Assembly: GCF_030253575.1 (NCBI RefSeq)
Contig: NC_080568.1
Coordinates: forward strand, 7,985,501-8,049,500
Direction of reading: 5' to 3'
DNA length: 64,000 nt
Source of the DNA: Rhododendron vialii
Taxonomy: Eukaryota; Streptophyta; Magnoliopsida; Ericales; Ericaceae
The notes beneath the pieces are model-generated. The model searched no databases. It saw nothing but the letters and a program-made list of their open reading frames with translations, and was not told the DNA's origin. Positions 44,082-55,315 of this stretch are shown here, in pieces; within the stretch, counting starts at the first letter, position 1; the number at the start of each line of letters is the position of its first letter. The position numbers and the translations under genes are program-made.

Positions 44082-44980
44082 TTTTTTTTTTTTTTAAATG
44101 TCACTTCATTTCAACACCCCAAGGGGAAAGATTTCATCAGAAATACAAGGAGAGAACCAAAACTACTAAATCGATATACGAATTACTGCTTTAAGCACAC
44201 ATGCTACAGACTTTAGGACACTCTACCGAAGCAACCCTACACTACGTGCTGGTATGAGAGACCTGTCAGCGACTCAGAAGTAGAGGCTCCAAAGAACTCC
44301 TGCTCAAACCTCGAACAACAAGTGAAAGGATGAAATCGACAACCTACCAAAAAAACATAAAAGAAAATAGAAAGAAAAAAAAAACTGAACAACCTCCAAC
44401 CCACTAAGTTACTGCCCTGGGTTGACTCGCTGAGTCGCCCCACTGAGTCACAACAAAGAGTAACAAAACAGATCTGGAAGCTGTTCGGCTTCTTCCCCAG
44501 AATGAAACCAAGCTCCATCGCCGGCCGCCTGCGAAATCCGGAGCCTTATTGCGTTGGGGGGCCCAAACCACCCAACGTCATCTCCTCGTCGGCCCAAACA
44601 TAAACCCCTACCAGATGAGGGAAACAGCTGGTGGTGGCTGGAGGAAGAGGTGGCAGAGGCAGAGGAAGAGGCGGCAGAGGGGGCGAGTTCTGGCAAGGCT
44701 ATGGTAAGGCCGGCGATGGAGATGAAGGTCAGTGGTGGGCAGGGAGGGGGACGAGCGAGGGTGGGGCATGAGGGTGGCAGCCCCACCCCCAAAACACAAC
44801 ACCAAGCCGGAAACTAGCGAAAGGGATGGGGGCTGAGAATAGGCGGTGGGGTGGATGAGGGGTGAGAGAGGAGGCGCGAAGGAGAGAGCGGTGGGAAAAA
44901 GAGGCAAAACCTAACCCTAGGGAGGGGTAGAAGAGTAGACCAGCGGCTCCTAGAGAGAGAGAGACTAGGCGGCTCTCCAC
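44082..44980 (-). mobile_element. Poly(A)-tailed retroposon with 17-bp target duplication
   Basis: A perfect 17-bp ACTCCTTATCCAAACTT occurs at 44065-44081 and 44981-44997. Read on the minus strand, the insert starts GTGGAGAGCCGCCTAG, runs 0.9 kb, and ends in an A-run (the T-run at 44082-44094). Long variable duplication plus poly(A) is the signature of L1-mediated retroposition. The 5' half is GC-rich and pyrimidine-rich, the 3' third resembles an untranslated tail with TGTATTTCTGATGAAATC. Overlapping minus frames (44980-44729, 44792-44448) show no known domain. It may be a short non-autonomous L1-dependent element or a retro-copied transcript. Confidence 0.85.
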
Positions 44981-45171
44981 ACTCCTTATCCAAACTTATA
45001 TCATCAAATTTGGGTTTTACTCAATTTCTTCAACAAATTTGGTGAAATCCAAACTCTATACTGAATTTTAACCGACTCTTTTGCAGCGGTGTTTCACCGG
45101 GAGGAGTTCGTCGTTGTTGGGTTTGTCATCGGAAGGACTCCGTGAGACGACCGTAGCAGAGATTGAGATAG

Positions 45172-45242
45172 AGAGAGAGAGTCATCAAGAGACGCAGAAG
45201 AGTTTGTCGATGTCACTCAACCGGCAAGGGTAGCAGAGATCT

Positions 45243-45307
<65 letters not shown>
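45172..45307. repeat. (GA)n microsatellite
   Basis: Uninterrupted GA dinucleotides at about 45244-45307, preceded by a shorter GA run at 45172-45180. Confidence 0.92.
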
Positions 45308-45311
<4 letters not shown>

Positions 45312-46149
45312 TTAGATTTGCAATTCCAGCTGCAATGAGTGGCAGGGTTTGAAATCTGAGTAAAGGGCAGGAGAAGCTCATACCAAATCAAGCTTTTACT
45401 CAAATTTTTATGCAAATTCAAGTAAACATTTGAGTAAGGAGTAGAGGTGCTTATACGAGCGGAATTGAATAATCCGAATTCACTTCGTTCACGAAGTATG
45501 TACATGTGTTTAATTGTACATAGAACGGATGAAAAATTCAAGTTTCTGAAATTTACTTCTATTTCTTGAAACAAGATTTCATGAATTTTTTGTTTTTTTG
45601 GAAGTTAAGACATTGAAAGCTAATGTTTGTTTAGAGCTTACCAAGTACTAATATGCAAAAATAAATAAGTAAATAAAATGCGCCAATTCTGACTAAACAG
45701 TTAAAGATAACATGGACAAATTTTCTCATTCAAACGGAATCTGATTTCTTTTAGGGCCCGTGTAGTCGTTGGAAAAGAAAAGAAAAGTACGAGAATTTTT
45801 ATGTATTTCGGTATCAACTCAAAGTGAGCAAGTTGTGGAACTCATGTCTTTAACTTTGACACAAGATTTCGCCGAAAGCTTACCTATATATTAATTCCCT
45901 ACATACAAAATTAAAAGACTACTAATATATATTTTAACTTTCTTACAAATTTCTTTTATTAAACGAACATAATTTTCTACTAGTACAAGAAATTTACTAC
46001 TTAATACTTACACATAGGGGAAAACACATTTCCTACTTAATACTAGTCTGAGTTTTTGTGGCACCTATACTTGCGAAATAGGTCCAGCAACCCTCTGGAA
46101 CAATTACTGAATAGGATCTATCTCCACAAATTAAAGATTTAAAGCCAAG

Positions 46150-46450
46150 TAGTAAAAGTCGGAGATGAGATATTGGAGGAAACTAAACAGAATGCATGGG
46201 AAAATGCCCTATCTGTTTAGTTCCCTCCAATTCTCATATATGACATTCGCAACCTTATACTTTGTGTCGTTTCTACTTTGCTTCCTTCCATTCGATATCT
46301 CGTCATAGTGAAAGTCGGAGATGAGACATTGGAGGAAACTAAACAGAATATTATGCACAAGAAAATGCCCTATCTGTTTGGTTCCCTCCAATCCTCACAT
46401 ACAACATTCACAACCTTCTACTCTGTGTGGTTTCTGCTTTCCTTCGACCC
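46150..46450. repeat. Tandem duplication, each unit a hairpin
   Basis: Units at about 46155-46300 and 46310-46450 share AAGTCGGAGATGAGA(T/C)ATTGGAGG. In each, TTGGAGGAAACTAAACAGA is followed about 20 nt later by CTGTTTAGTTCCCTCCAA (second copy CTGTTTGGTTCCCTCCAA), forming a 19-bp stem with one mismatch or bulge. Confidence 0.8.
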
Positions 46451-46739
46451 GTCTGAAGAAAGGTTGCTGCACACTTCCATTTAGCACTACTCGTTTATAG
46501 GGCTGATTCACGAGTCCAGTGGGGAGCAGAACCTTTGCAATCTAAACAGCATGAAAATCCCATGCTCACAATTCAAAAAAAAAAAAAACTTCAAAATAAA
46601 AAAGAGTTACAAGCCTCAAAGTTTTTCTCAAACAAGCACCACCTGCATGCTCACAAAACAGTTAGGTCTCGTTTTGCGCTCTCTCTCTGTCTCACACACA
46701 CACACAGCAACAATTGGGTGAATAGTGTCCTTTAAAATA

Positions 46740-48040
46740 TTGATTTTTAGGGAACATATGTATTATGTAAGGTCCACTTCTGGGTCCTTCTTAGACTTAC
46801 TTCGATAATCGGAACTGCTCAATTCTTCAATATCATTGAGAACATCAGTAACGCAAAAACCTTGTTAATGCTCTCAACGAGTGCCAAAAAATAAAGATTT
46901 CTAATCATTCGAAGGTGGGCTTGAAATGGCCCAACACCACGGTTCCTGAAAGACTATGTTTTCCCTTCGTTAAAGTGGCAGAGCAAGTATCAAAAAATCC
47001 TTCGTTAAGTATTTTTAACAGTTAATGTTCACTCACTTGTCAATGTGGTAAGATAATGCCTTGGTAGCCGCCTCACTAATGCTTGATAAGTAAGGCTGCT
47101 AGCAGCAGCCTCACTATTGAATGATAAATTGTTCAACAATGCTATGATGACTACATTTGTATATCGCACAAGGTTATGCGCTTAGGGCTCGATTGAATGC
47201 GAGATTAGGTTTGGAGGTATTATGTAAGAAGGAAGGATTGGATAGTAAGGGGTATTGGTTAATAAGAGATAACTCATATTGATGTGATGTTTATAGATGA
47301 GGGATTAAATAGTGATTGGTTTGGATAATGTATTAGAAAGGGGGGATAAATTAGTACATGGTTTCGATGGAGGATAAATAAGGCGTATTAGGAAGGGTGG
47401 ATGATGTAAAAACCTGACAAATGATCATTTTGCCCTTGTGCAGTCCCAAACTTAATTATGTATTATGTTTATATATATATAAAATTACAAATATAATTAA
47501 TCTTTCACACTTTAAGCTGTAATATTTATTTTTACTAACAAATATACTAATTTAATAATATTACAAAATGAAAATGTCAATTTTAATTTGATAAAATTCA
47601 TTTTTTTAAAAAAATTCTGTTTATTTTTATTTTGTTGGAGAAATACATTGTTTGGTAGTTGAAAATGTGTCTAACAATTTTGTTAGGTGAATTCCCATGT
47701 GCCCAACATATTATTTTGGTGAAATGTGCCTAACTAATATAATAATTATATAAAATAAATAAAATATTAACATTTCGTTTTTTAAGTGCTTTATTATATT
47801 TATGAAATTTTAAAATGTTAAATTACGTACCTATTATTTGGATAAAATAAAATAAGTTTATTTTTAAAATTATTTGGATAAAATAAAATAAGTTTATTTT
47901 TAAAATGTTTAAACTGGTTATTTGTTGAAAATGTTTAATAAAAATACTTAATAATGTTTAAAGTAGGAAATTTTATGATTTTTAAAAATGTTTAATAAAA
48001 CTGATTTTTTTGAATTTTTTAAGAAACCAAAATTTATAAA
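46740..48040. other. AT-rich region without recognised gene
   Basis: The part from 47185 (GGGCTCGATTGAATGCGAG) to 47400 looks like a TIR-element end. 47450-48010 is strongly AT-rich and has a direct duplication of ATTTGGATAAAATAAAATAAG (47837 and 47873). No coding signal. Confidence 0.5.
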
Positions 48041-48206
48041 ATGAATGGGGAGTAGATGGTGGTTGGAAACATGTGGGTGTTAGTTGAAATCATGTGAGGA
48101 GTAGGTTCAACAAATTATTTATATCAAATTTTCTATAAATAGCACTCATTTTTCATATCTCATCCCACATCTCATCTTCATTTCTTAATTTTGTTTTTTT
48201 CATCAT

Positions 48207-48620
48207 TTGAATGGCACGCCGGGCTTAGAGCGAGGAGGAGGAGGATACGTTGTTAACAAACCTTACGAGCCTTGTAGATCAGGGAGTTTGCGAACCAACA
48301 ACGGAGGGTTTCGCAATTCCTACTTGGGAGTTCTTAAAAATGAGATGCGAGTTTCTTTCCCTCAAGTAGGTATAAACGAAATTCATATTGAAGGAAGGAT
48401 CAAGAAATGGAAGAGTGATTATCGCATACTAGACACTATGCTTAGGCATCCTGGGTTCGGGTGGAATCCAAATGAAAACAAACTAGTGGTGGGCAATGAG
48501 ACTCTTAAAGTACTTACTTGGACAAATTCATCCCAAATCTCATTTCCCACCACTAGTTTGTTTTCATTTGGATTCCACTCGAACCCAGGATGCCTAAGCA
48601 CAGCATCTAGTATGCGATAA
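48207..48620 (+). pseudogene. Myb/SANT-like domain fragment, left palindrome arm
   Basis: The frame reads GGFRNSYLGVLKNEMRVSFP...IHIEGRIKKWKSDYRILD.MLRHPGFGWNPNENKLVV. This is the trihelix-like Myb/SANT domain layout seen in plant PIF/Harbinger-derived and related proteins (aromatic residues, spacing and the GFGW end). The first ATG is at 48207-48209. The C-terminal third of the 137-aa frame reads through the loop into the opposite arm and is an artefact of the palindrome. No transposase follows, so the piece is a truncated DNA-binding domain. Confidence 0.6.
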
Positions 48621-48832
48621 TCACTCTTCCATTTCTCAATCCTTCCTTCAATATGAATTTCGTTTATACCTACTTGAGGGAAAGAAACTCGCATCTCATT
48701 TTTAAGAACTCCCAAGTAGGAATTGCGAAACCCTCCGTTGTCAGTTCGCAAACCCCCTGATCTACAAGGCTCGTAAGGTTTGTTAACAACGTATCCTCCT
48801 CCTCCTCGCTCTAAGCCCGACGTGCCATTCAA
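48419..48832 (-). pseudogene. Myb/SANT-like domain fragment, right palindrome arm
   Basis: The inverted twin of the frame in the left arm, with the same length of 137 aa and a handful of substitutions (for example K to E in GRIEKWKSDY and LDAVLRHPGFEW). Both copies keep the frame open through the domain, so the duplication is recent or the frame was under constraint until recently. Confidence 0.6.
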
Positions 48833-49559
48833 ATGATGAAAAAAACAAAATTAGGAAATTAGGAAATGAAGATGAGATGCGGGATGAGATATGAAAAATG
48901 AGTGCTATTTATAGAAAATTTGATATAAATAATTTGTTGAACCTACTCCTCACATGATTTCAACTAACACCACACATGTTTTCAACCACCATCTACTCTC
49001 ATCTCATTATGAGTGCTATTTATAGAAAATTTGATATAAACTCGCATCTCATTTTATATTTTTCCAAAATGAATTTTTTTTAATTTTTTTTTGTAATAAA
49101 GGGTTATTTGATTTGGTATTGGACTTCAAAAAAAACTTAGGGAATTTATTTCTACACTCCATTTTTTGATACTCATATTTTCTTTTTTGTCTTTTTGCAA
49201 AATAAATTTTACATACGCTTTTAACACTAAAATCCAAAAAGGAAGTGTGGTTATAAAAAAAAGGAAGGGTAGATATCAATGTTGTCCAAAAAGTGATCCT
49301 GATTGAAAGAAATGATGGCATATTACACCATCAATTGTTCCAAGTGGACATAGGCATAAAAATGAATCAGAACATGTTTATCTTATCCGCATGCAGATTG
49401 CACACAGCCAGCTGGTAATTAGAACCAAAAGCCAAGTTTCTAAAACTGAAAACTACAAAAGGTTCCTCCACATAAAAACATTGAGGAGGCTACGTTCCAT
49501 ATTCGATATCAACGTACCATAGTATTTCTTAACATCCAAAGGCTGCCTGCCTGCCTGCC

Positions 49560-51128
49560 TTAATCATCCAATGCCCTCTTCAATAAATGAGGTATTACAT
49601 GATGCGGTATGTAGCATATATTGAAACAGTCGACGTTGAAGAGTTTCTTCAGCTTCTTATCACATATATATATTATTGTACCGTTATCCCATCCTACCTA
49701 CAAGAGCCAGAAAAAAAAGACTGAAAGAGTGTCCGAATCGACACATTCTTTTAAAAAAAAGAAAAGAGGCACAACCTAAATTAGACCAAAATACAGCAAC
49801 ATAACTTATATATATGTAGGGTTTATTAAATCATAGAAGCCATACCCTGGGGTTTTTTTGATTGAGCGTAGTCCAATAATCTATTCACAATAGCGTTTCT
49901 GTCATCTCCTTTTCTCCTGTACCAAAGAACTCGACTAAAGCATCGGAAATTGGAACTGAAATTCTCGATCTTCGAAGTCCTGAAAAGAATGTTGTAACAA
50001 GCAAAACTACACAACAGATTAGTTCTAGTTATTAGTGAGTGTAATAAACTAACGGCTCCACTAATAAGTGCCCCTGGGGCAATACTTTAGGTGCAATAAA
50101 TAACACCTAAACTCATGAGTTGTGTTCATGGGTATTCACAAAGCATTACTTATCACCACTATTTTCTAAACTACTCAGAAATGTTTGTAATACTTTTTTT
50201 TTAACGACAATACTACCCTCGTTTAATTTTCTTTTAAAAATGGCAAATGCAAATAAATAGACTACGTAGGTAACAAATATTCGATCAATGCTTGACGGCA
50301 AATGTTGTGGGATGACAAAAATAAAAATTACAGTTGTATAAAAACCATACAAAACTCGGATGAGACAACAAAAATAAAAATTGACCCAAACTCCAATTTC
50401 TAATATTTCACACAAACTATAGGATTCAATCCTATGTAGCTCGAAGTGGTTTTCTTCTTCTTTTGTGAACCAGTGATGATGTCTTCCTTCTCGGACACAT
50501 AATAAAATTGTGTCCGATACCCTTGCACAATCAACAAGTCTTTCCAAATAACTCAAAAAAAGAAAAAGAAAATGAACATAAGAAAAAATTTATACCTTTG
50601 TAATGTCCTTCGGAAAAGGAATGTAACGAGCTTGATTTGTAATTGTAACAACTTGGATATGTATGTTTTTTTTCCCGTTTGAAACAGGTGGTCAGAGGAA
50701 AAATGCTAGATCACCTATTAAGGCATTTGTTTCTTATGGAAAATGAAACTAAGAAACTGGCGCCAAGTTTCCATATGAAGAATCATATGGTCAACTAATT
50801 AGATTTCCCTCCAAAACTGGCGCCAAGTTTTCTCACCTTAAAGATTAAAGAATAGAAAGAGTCATGGTCATTTTTGTCATTTGAAATATTGTTTGACTTC
50901 TTTTGATGGAGTGGTTTATATTCTCAATGTAGTTATTAATAGATGTTGGAATGAGTATAAGAAAAATGTAATTAAAGCATTTAAAGAACCCTAAACTTGT
51001 GCTCCAAACTTATGCCCCAAAAACACCTTGTAGCATTTGCCATAAACTAAAATCACGATTCGCACCTTCCTAAAACTCTGCCCTGTTAAGCCTCGCATCT
51101 TCAGAGTCATAATCCTTCATATTTGGAT
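49560..51128 (-). pseudogene. SWIB-domain gene copy with two nonsense codons
   Basis: Minus-strand exon-like segments are 51128-51066, 49979-49846 and 49697-49560, with GT/AG borders and continuous phase. The middle one is 134 bp, exactly like its counterpart at 63591-63724. They encode RRSRISVPISDALVEFFG and VGWDNGTIIYICDKKLKKLF, typical SWIB/MDM2 fold landmarks (hydrophobic start, ICDxKLKxLF), ending in a normal stop at 49560. An in-frame TAG (replacing GCA of the plus-strand relative) lies at the end of the first segment and a TGA near 49883. No N-terminal exons were found. The copy therefore looks dead unless alternative splicing removes the stops. Family role: protein-protein contact in chromatin-remodelling or transcription complexes. 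Confidence 0.72.
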
Positions 51129-51176
51129 CTGCAAGTTTATATACAAAGTCACAAATTTTTAGTGCTAAAAGGAATT

Positions 51177-51631
51177 AGGGCCCGTTCCGTTCACCCATGC
51201 TTATTTACTTACTTCTTCAGAAATCTTTATCGAATCTTTTTGTAATAACGATTTTTTTTTTGTTGCTTTTGTTTGTGGGAAAGGGGTTCCTAATATTTAT
51301 TTTGGACAAGATTTTGGAAGAGGGAAAGTATTAAGACTGGGATTCCATTCAGTTGTCGGGAATATTGTGTAGGAAATTGATTCCCAGGAAAAATGGAGTG
51401 AAGTGAAAGAAAAAAAAAATCCCTGAATGTGTTCTCTTGACAAGATTTCTGGTAGCAAAACAAGAATTCCTTACTTTTGGCAAGATCTATTTTTGCAAGA
51501 AAGTGCTTCTCAGAGGAAAAGTTAAAGTTATGAGTCCTATAACTTTCTCGATAACTGAACACACAGAAAGTTCCAGGAAAATTGATATTCCTATCCTTAT
51601 CCATTCTTTCTGGGTAACTGAATAGGGCCTA
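51177..51631. mobile_element. Possible TIR element
   Basis: The left end TAGGGCCCGTTCCGTTCACC and the inverted right end TAGGCCCTATTCAGTTACCC form imperfect TIRs around 455 bp of non-coding sequence. I could not fix a clear target duplication (TTA on the left, TAG on the right), so class and limits are tentative. Confidence 0.5.
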
Positions 51632-52060
51632 GAGTAGAGAAGTAAACACTTGTATCTCACAAGCTTTTGATAAGGTACAAAATGATTAGAACTCATCCAC
51701 ATTTATACAACTCTATTATGCTACCTTTGCACACAGGGTCGGCACAATTCTTGCTTTGGTGATGACGGTGATAATTGCAGTTGAGCTTTGAATCAAGCAC
51801 CATGTACACCAGGCAATTTCTACATTGGTCTAGATCTAACGGATACAGACACGATACGGATACGCATATACGAGATTTTTTCAAAAAAGAGAGGATACGA
51901 TACGTTGAGTATAAAAGTAAATAAAAAATATATTACATATAATTTTTAATTCATAAAATTTCATTAATGATTAAAGTTTTTCATTACATAAGTTCACCAT
52001 TTCACATGCTGAGAAAGATATATTTACATCTAGTTATTTATATAACTGTATTTAAATAGT

Positions 52061-52170
<110 letters not shown>

Positions 52171-52332
52171 TGTCATTGTGTTTCTTGTGTCGATTGGTGG
52201 TGGAAAAAGAAAAATATAGTTCTAATTGCAAATTTGACACATATTTTAAGTAATAACATATTTACCTTCGCACGTATCTGAAACATATTGGGATACTAAA
52301 AAATAATTCTAAAAGCAGGATACTTTAAAAAA

Positions 52333-53784
52333 GGGGAAAAGACTGAAATAGTCCCTGTAGTTAAGTATTTGTGTCAATTTGGTCCCTGTAGTTGTAATTG
52401 GCTTGATTTACACTCTGTACTTTTCATTTTGTTTCAATTTGGTCCAATTACTAACTTCCGTTAGTCTGCCGTTAGTCCTTTAAACAACAAAATCATATGG
52501 CCCCCCTTTTTTGGGGTTAAAATAGACTCGTTCGGCTAAATAAGCCAACTGGCTTATTTTTTTATCCTTATTCAAATTTTTTTCGTATTTGTTAGTTTTT
52601 TGTCAATTTTTTTGGGGTTATTGTATCGTTATGACGAGAGGAATCTAAAAAGTAAAAAATAATGATCGTGATCCAATTTTTTTTGAATAAAGACGAAAAA
52701 ATTGGCTTATTGGCTTATTTTTGTCTTTATTCAAAAAAAATTAGGTTTCGATCGTAATTTTTTACATTTTAGATTCCTCTTGTTATGACGATGCAATAAT
52801 TCCCAAAAAAAAATGATGAAAAACTAACAAATATAAAAAAAATTTGAATAAGGACAAAAAATTAAGCCAGTTGACTTATTTAGCTGAATAGGGTTACTCA
52901 TTCCCCTCTTGCCCTAATATACCTCTGAACCAAAACACAACTCATTCTTCCATTCTCCATTGATAAGGAGGCACTTGGGAAAAATTTTGGTTATAATTTT
53001 CTACAAAAAGTTGCCGTCGAATTCAGCATTTTCATGATCAGCCATGAGGTATCATAACCGCTGATATTGTCTACATGTTCAACTTGTGGACAAATACTGA
53101 GATGCCTTATTTTTCTGCATAGTACTAAAAATGCATATAGAACCATGTCCAAAAGTCACAACATGATATAGATCCAAAAGTCAACATGATAAATAGCCAT
53201 GTCCAAAAGTCAGAATATTATATAAACTCAATTCCAAATTTACCATGTCATAATCTAATATATAGACATAACAAACCACTCAACTAGGTTACAATAAACC
53301 TAACTTAACAGCCCAAGTGGTTATACAAAAAATAGTGCCTTGTCATTCTATTCATTTTCCTACACTTGGCCCATGCACTGATTCCTGACTAGGAATGTTG
53401 AAAAATAAACCTAAGCCAATTTTTTCGTCTTTATTTAAAAAAAATTGAATTTCGATAATAATTTTTTACTTTTTAGATTTTCCTCGTCATGACGATGCAA
53501 TAACACACACCCCCCCCCCCCCCCAAAAAAAATGACGAAAAACTAACAAATACGAAAAAAATAAGGAAGTTAGCTTATTTAGTCGGACAGGTCTGTTTTA
53601 ATCCCAAAAAAGGGGGCCATATGATTTTGGTATTTAAAGGACTAACGGCGGACTAACGAAAGTTAGTAATTGAACCGAATTGAAACAAAATAGAAAGTAC
53701 AGAGTGTAAATCGAGCCAATTAAAACTACATGGACCAAATTGACACAAACACTTAACTACAAGGACTATTAGAGTTTTTTTCCC
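52333..53784. mobile_element. Non-autonomous Mutator-like element with ~400-bp TIRs
   Basis: A perfect 9-bp duplication TTTAAAAAA flanks the element (52324-52332 and 53785-53793), the Mutator hallmark. The TIRs extend about 350-400 bp: GGGGAAAAGACTGAAATAGTC at the left and GGGAAAAAAACTCTAATAGTC inverted at the right. Mirrored blocks continue through AGTTAAGTATTTGTGTCAATTTGG, CCGTTAGTCCTTTAAA, AAATCATATGGCC, TTTTTTTCGTATTTGTTAG and AATCTAAAAAGTAAAAAAT. The ~650-bp centre has no transposase frame. A C15 run sits in the right arm at 53510-53524. It is inserted in the GATACGG-type element. Confidence 0.85.
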
Positions 53785-54308
53785 TTTAAAAAACTATATT
53801 GAATACGTATTCGGAGGGTATCTGAGAGTATTGATATCCGATACGGATACCATACGTAATACGGAGGCCAAAATAGAGTATTCAAACTTCATAGGTCTAG
53901 ATCTATATTAATTTAACCCGTGAAAGGGGGAACTCAAAAGTTGGTCTCGGTAATTTTTCATCTTTCTTAAATAGCAATAATCCTTTAGTCTTCTTTGTAC
54001 GCAGGTATAGATTGTGGATTTAGAAAAGGATTTTCTGTATGGGTAAGGAATAAAGGTAATTGAAGAAAATTGGATGGAGGCAGTTGTGGCTGGTTAATTT
54101 TAAGTAAGAAGAAAGGAAAGAGAACCATTTTTTGGAAGTAGCAGAGACTAGCTGAGATGGATTCTAGAGATGAACAGATTTGTCCAAGATGAAGTGCAAG
54201 GGAAAATTTTGAAAGAGAGAGAAAGGACAAAAAGCCTACAAGTTGCATCAGTTAGGACGTGGAGGGCAAGATAGGGTCCCATGTCATGGCAGTGTAGCAC
54301 AAAACTTA

Positions 54309-55312
54309 GAGTTTGTTTGATAACTTAAATTCAGCACTTAAAACTGAATCAGTTAAGTAATAAGTGATTCAGTAGGTTTGATAACGACATTATACCTTGT
54401 TTAACAAATTAAGTGCTACTTAAAATGTAGGCTAAAAAGTTGAAAAAAATTAAGTAGCTTTGAGCTACTTAGTTTTGACTGAATTTTTATGTACTTGCAT
54501 TTAATCACCATATCACTACCACAACCACCCCACCCACCAGCACCACTCCTACAACCACTCCACCACCACACCACTTCGCCACCATCGCCACCACCACCAC
54601 CACTTTGCCACCATCACCATTACCACCACCACCACCACCATCACTTCCACCACAACTCCACCACCACCACCACCGCTCCCCTATCACTCCATCACTACCA
54701 CCACCATTACCACACCGTCGCCGCCGCCGCCACCACAATGCCACCATTGCACAATTATCACTCTACCGATACTACTCACTATCACCATTACACCATCACT
54801 CCACTGCCACCACCACCGTCACCGCCACCGCCACTATACCACCACCATTCCCCTATCACTCCATCATTACCACCAACATTACCACACTGCCACCACCATT
54901 ACCACACCGTCACCACCGCCACCACCACAATGCCACCATTGCACAACTATCATTCCACCGACACCACTCACTGTCACCATTACACCATCGCTCCACCCCC
55001 ACTCACTGCCATCATTACATCACCATCACTCCACCACCACCATTACACCACTATCGCCAGCACTTCACCATCACTGCTGCCGCCGCCACACCACCAACAC
55101 CACCACAATCACCATTCCCCCATTATTATAAGTACATTGTGACCATTAGTAAATTAAGAGAGAATCAGAATTAAAATTAATTTATCATTTTTTTAATTCA
55201 ATACTTAATATGTTTATCAAACAGCTTTTCAGCATAAAAAATTCAGCATTTAGCTTTCAGTACTTCATTTTTCAGCATTTAGTTTCAATTTTCAGTTTTA
55301 TCAAACAGGCCC
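54309..55312. mobile_element. Tourist-type MITE expanded by CCA triplets
   Basis: The ends GAGTTTGTTTGATAACTTAA and, inverted, GGGCCTGTTTGATAAAACTG are flanked by TTA on both sides (54306-54308 and 55313-55315). Subterminal arms share TTCAGCACTTA/AATTCAGCATTTAG and CAGTTAAGT-like sequence. The middle 0.6 kb is an imperfect CCA/CAC triplet array. The 1.0-kb size is mostly that array. Confidence 0.78.
54515..55130. repeat. (CCA/CAC)n-rich array
   Basis: Imperfect CCA/CCG/CAT triplets for about 600 bp. Higher-order copies are visible: ACAATGCCACCATTGCACAA-T/C-TATCA at 54735 and 54928, and CACCATTCCCCTATCACTCCATCA at 54672 and 54842. The long H/P/T-rich frames on the plus strand are a by-product of the triplet period. 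Confidence 0.92.
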
Positions 55313-55315
55313 TTA

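Larger units (their letters stand above)
48043..49000. repeat. ~0.96-kb near-perfect palindrome
   Basis: The left arm (about 48043-48500) and right arm (about 48537-49000) are inverted copies with only scattered differences, separated by about 37 bp. Mirrored markers include GAGTAGATGGTGGTTG / its inverse near 48990, TTTCTATAAATAGCACTCAT / its inverse near 48905, and CAAACTAGTGGTGGG / its inverse near 48545. Each arm carries the same reading frame. The arms extend beyond the frames into an AT-rich leader with a TATA-like CTATAAATAG. Confidence 0.92.

Noticed and set aside
44448..44980. Overlapping minus-strand frames of 83-114 aa that could be a gene
   Set aside because: They lie inside a poly(A)-tailed retroposon, overlap each other in different frames, and show no domain. 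Kept only as part of the mobile element.
48050..49330. Complete autonomous PIF/Harbinger element around the Myb/SANT palindrome
   Set aside because: No transposase frame and no right-hand partner for the TIR-like sequence at 47185 could be found.
50146..50556. 136-aa minus frame beginning near LERLVDCARVSDTILLC
   Set aside because: It lies within the intron of the dead SWIB copy, has no recognised domain and no clear splice partners. Treated as a chance frame.
54489..55174. Long His/Pro/Thr-rich frames of 217 and 189 aa
   Set aside because: They come entirely from an imperfect CCA triplet array inside a Tourist-type MITE. Several frames on both strands are open at once.
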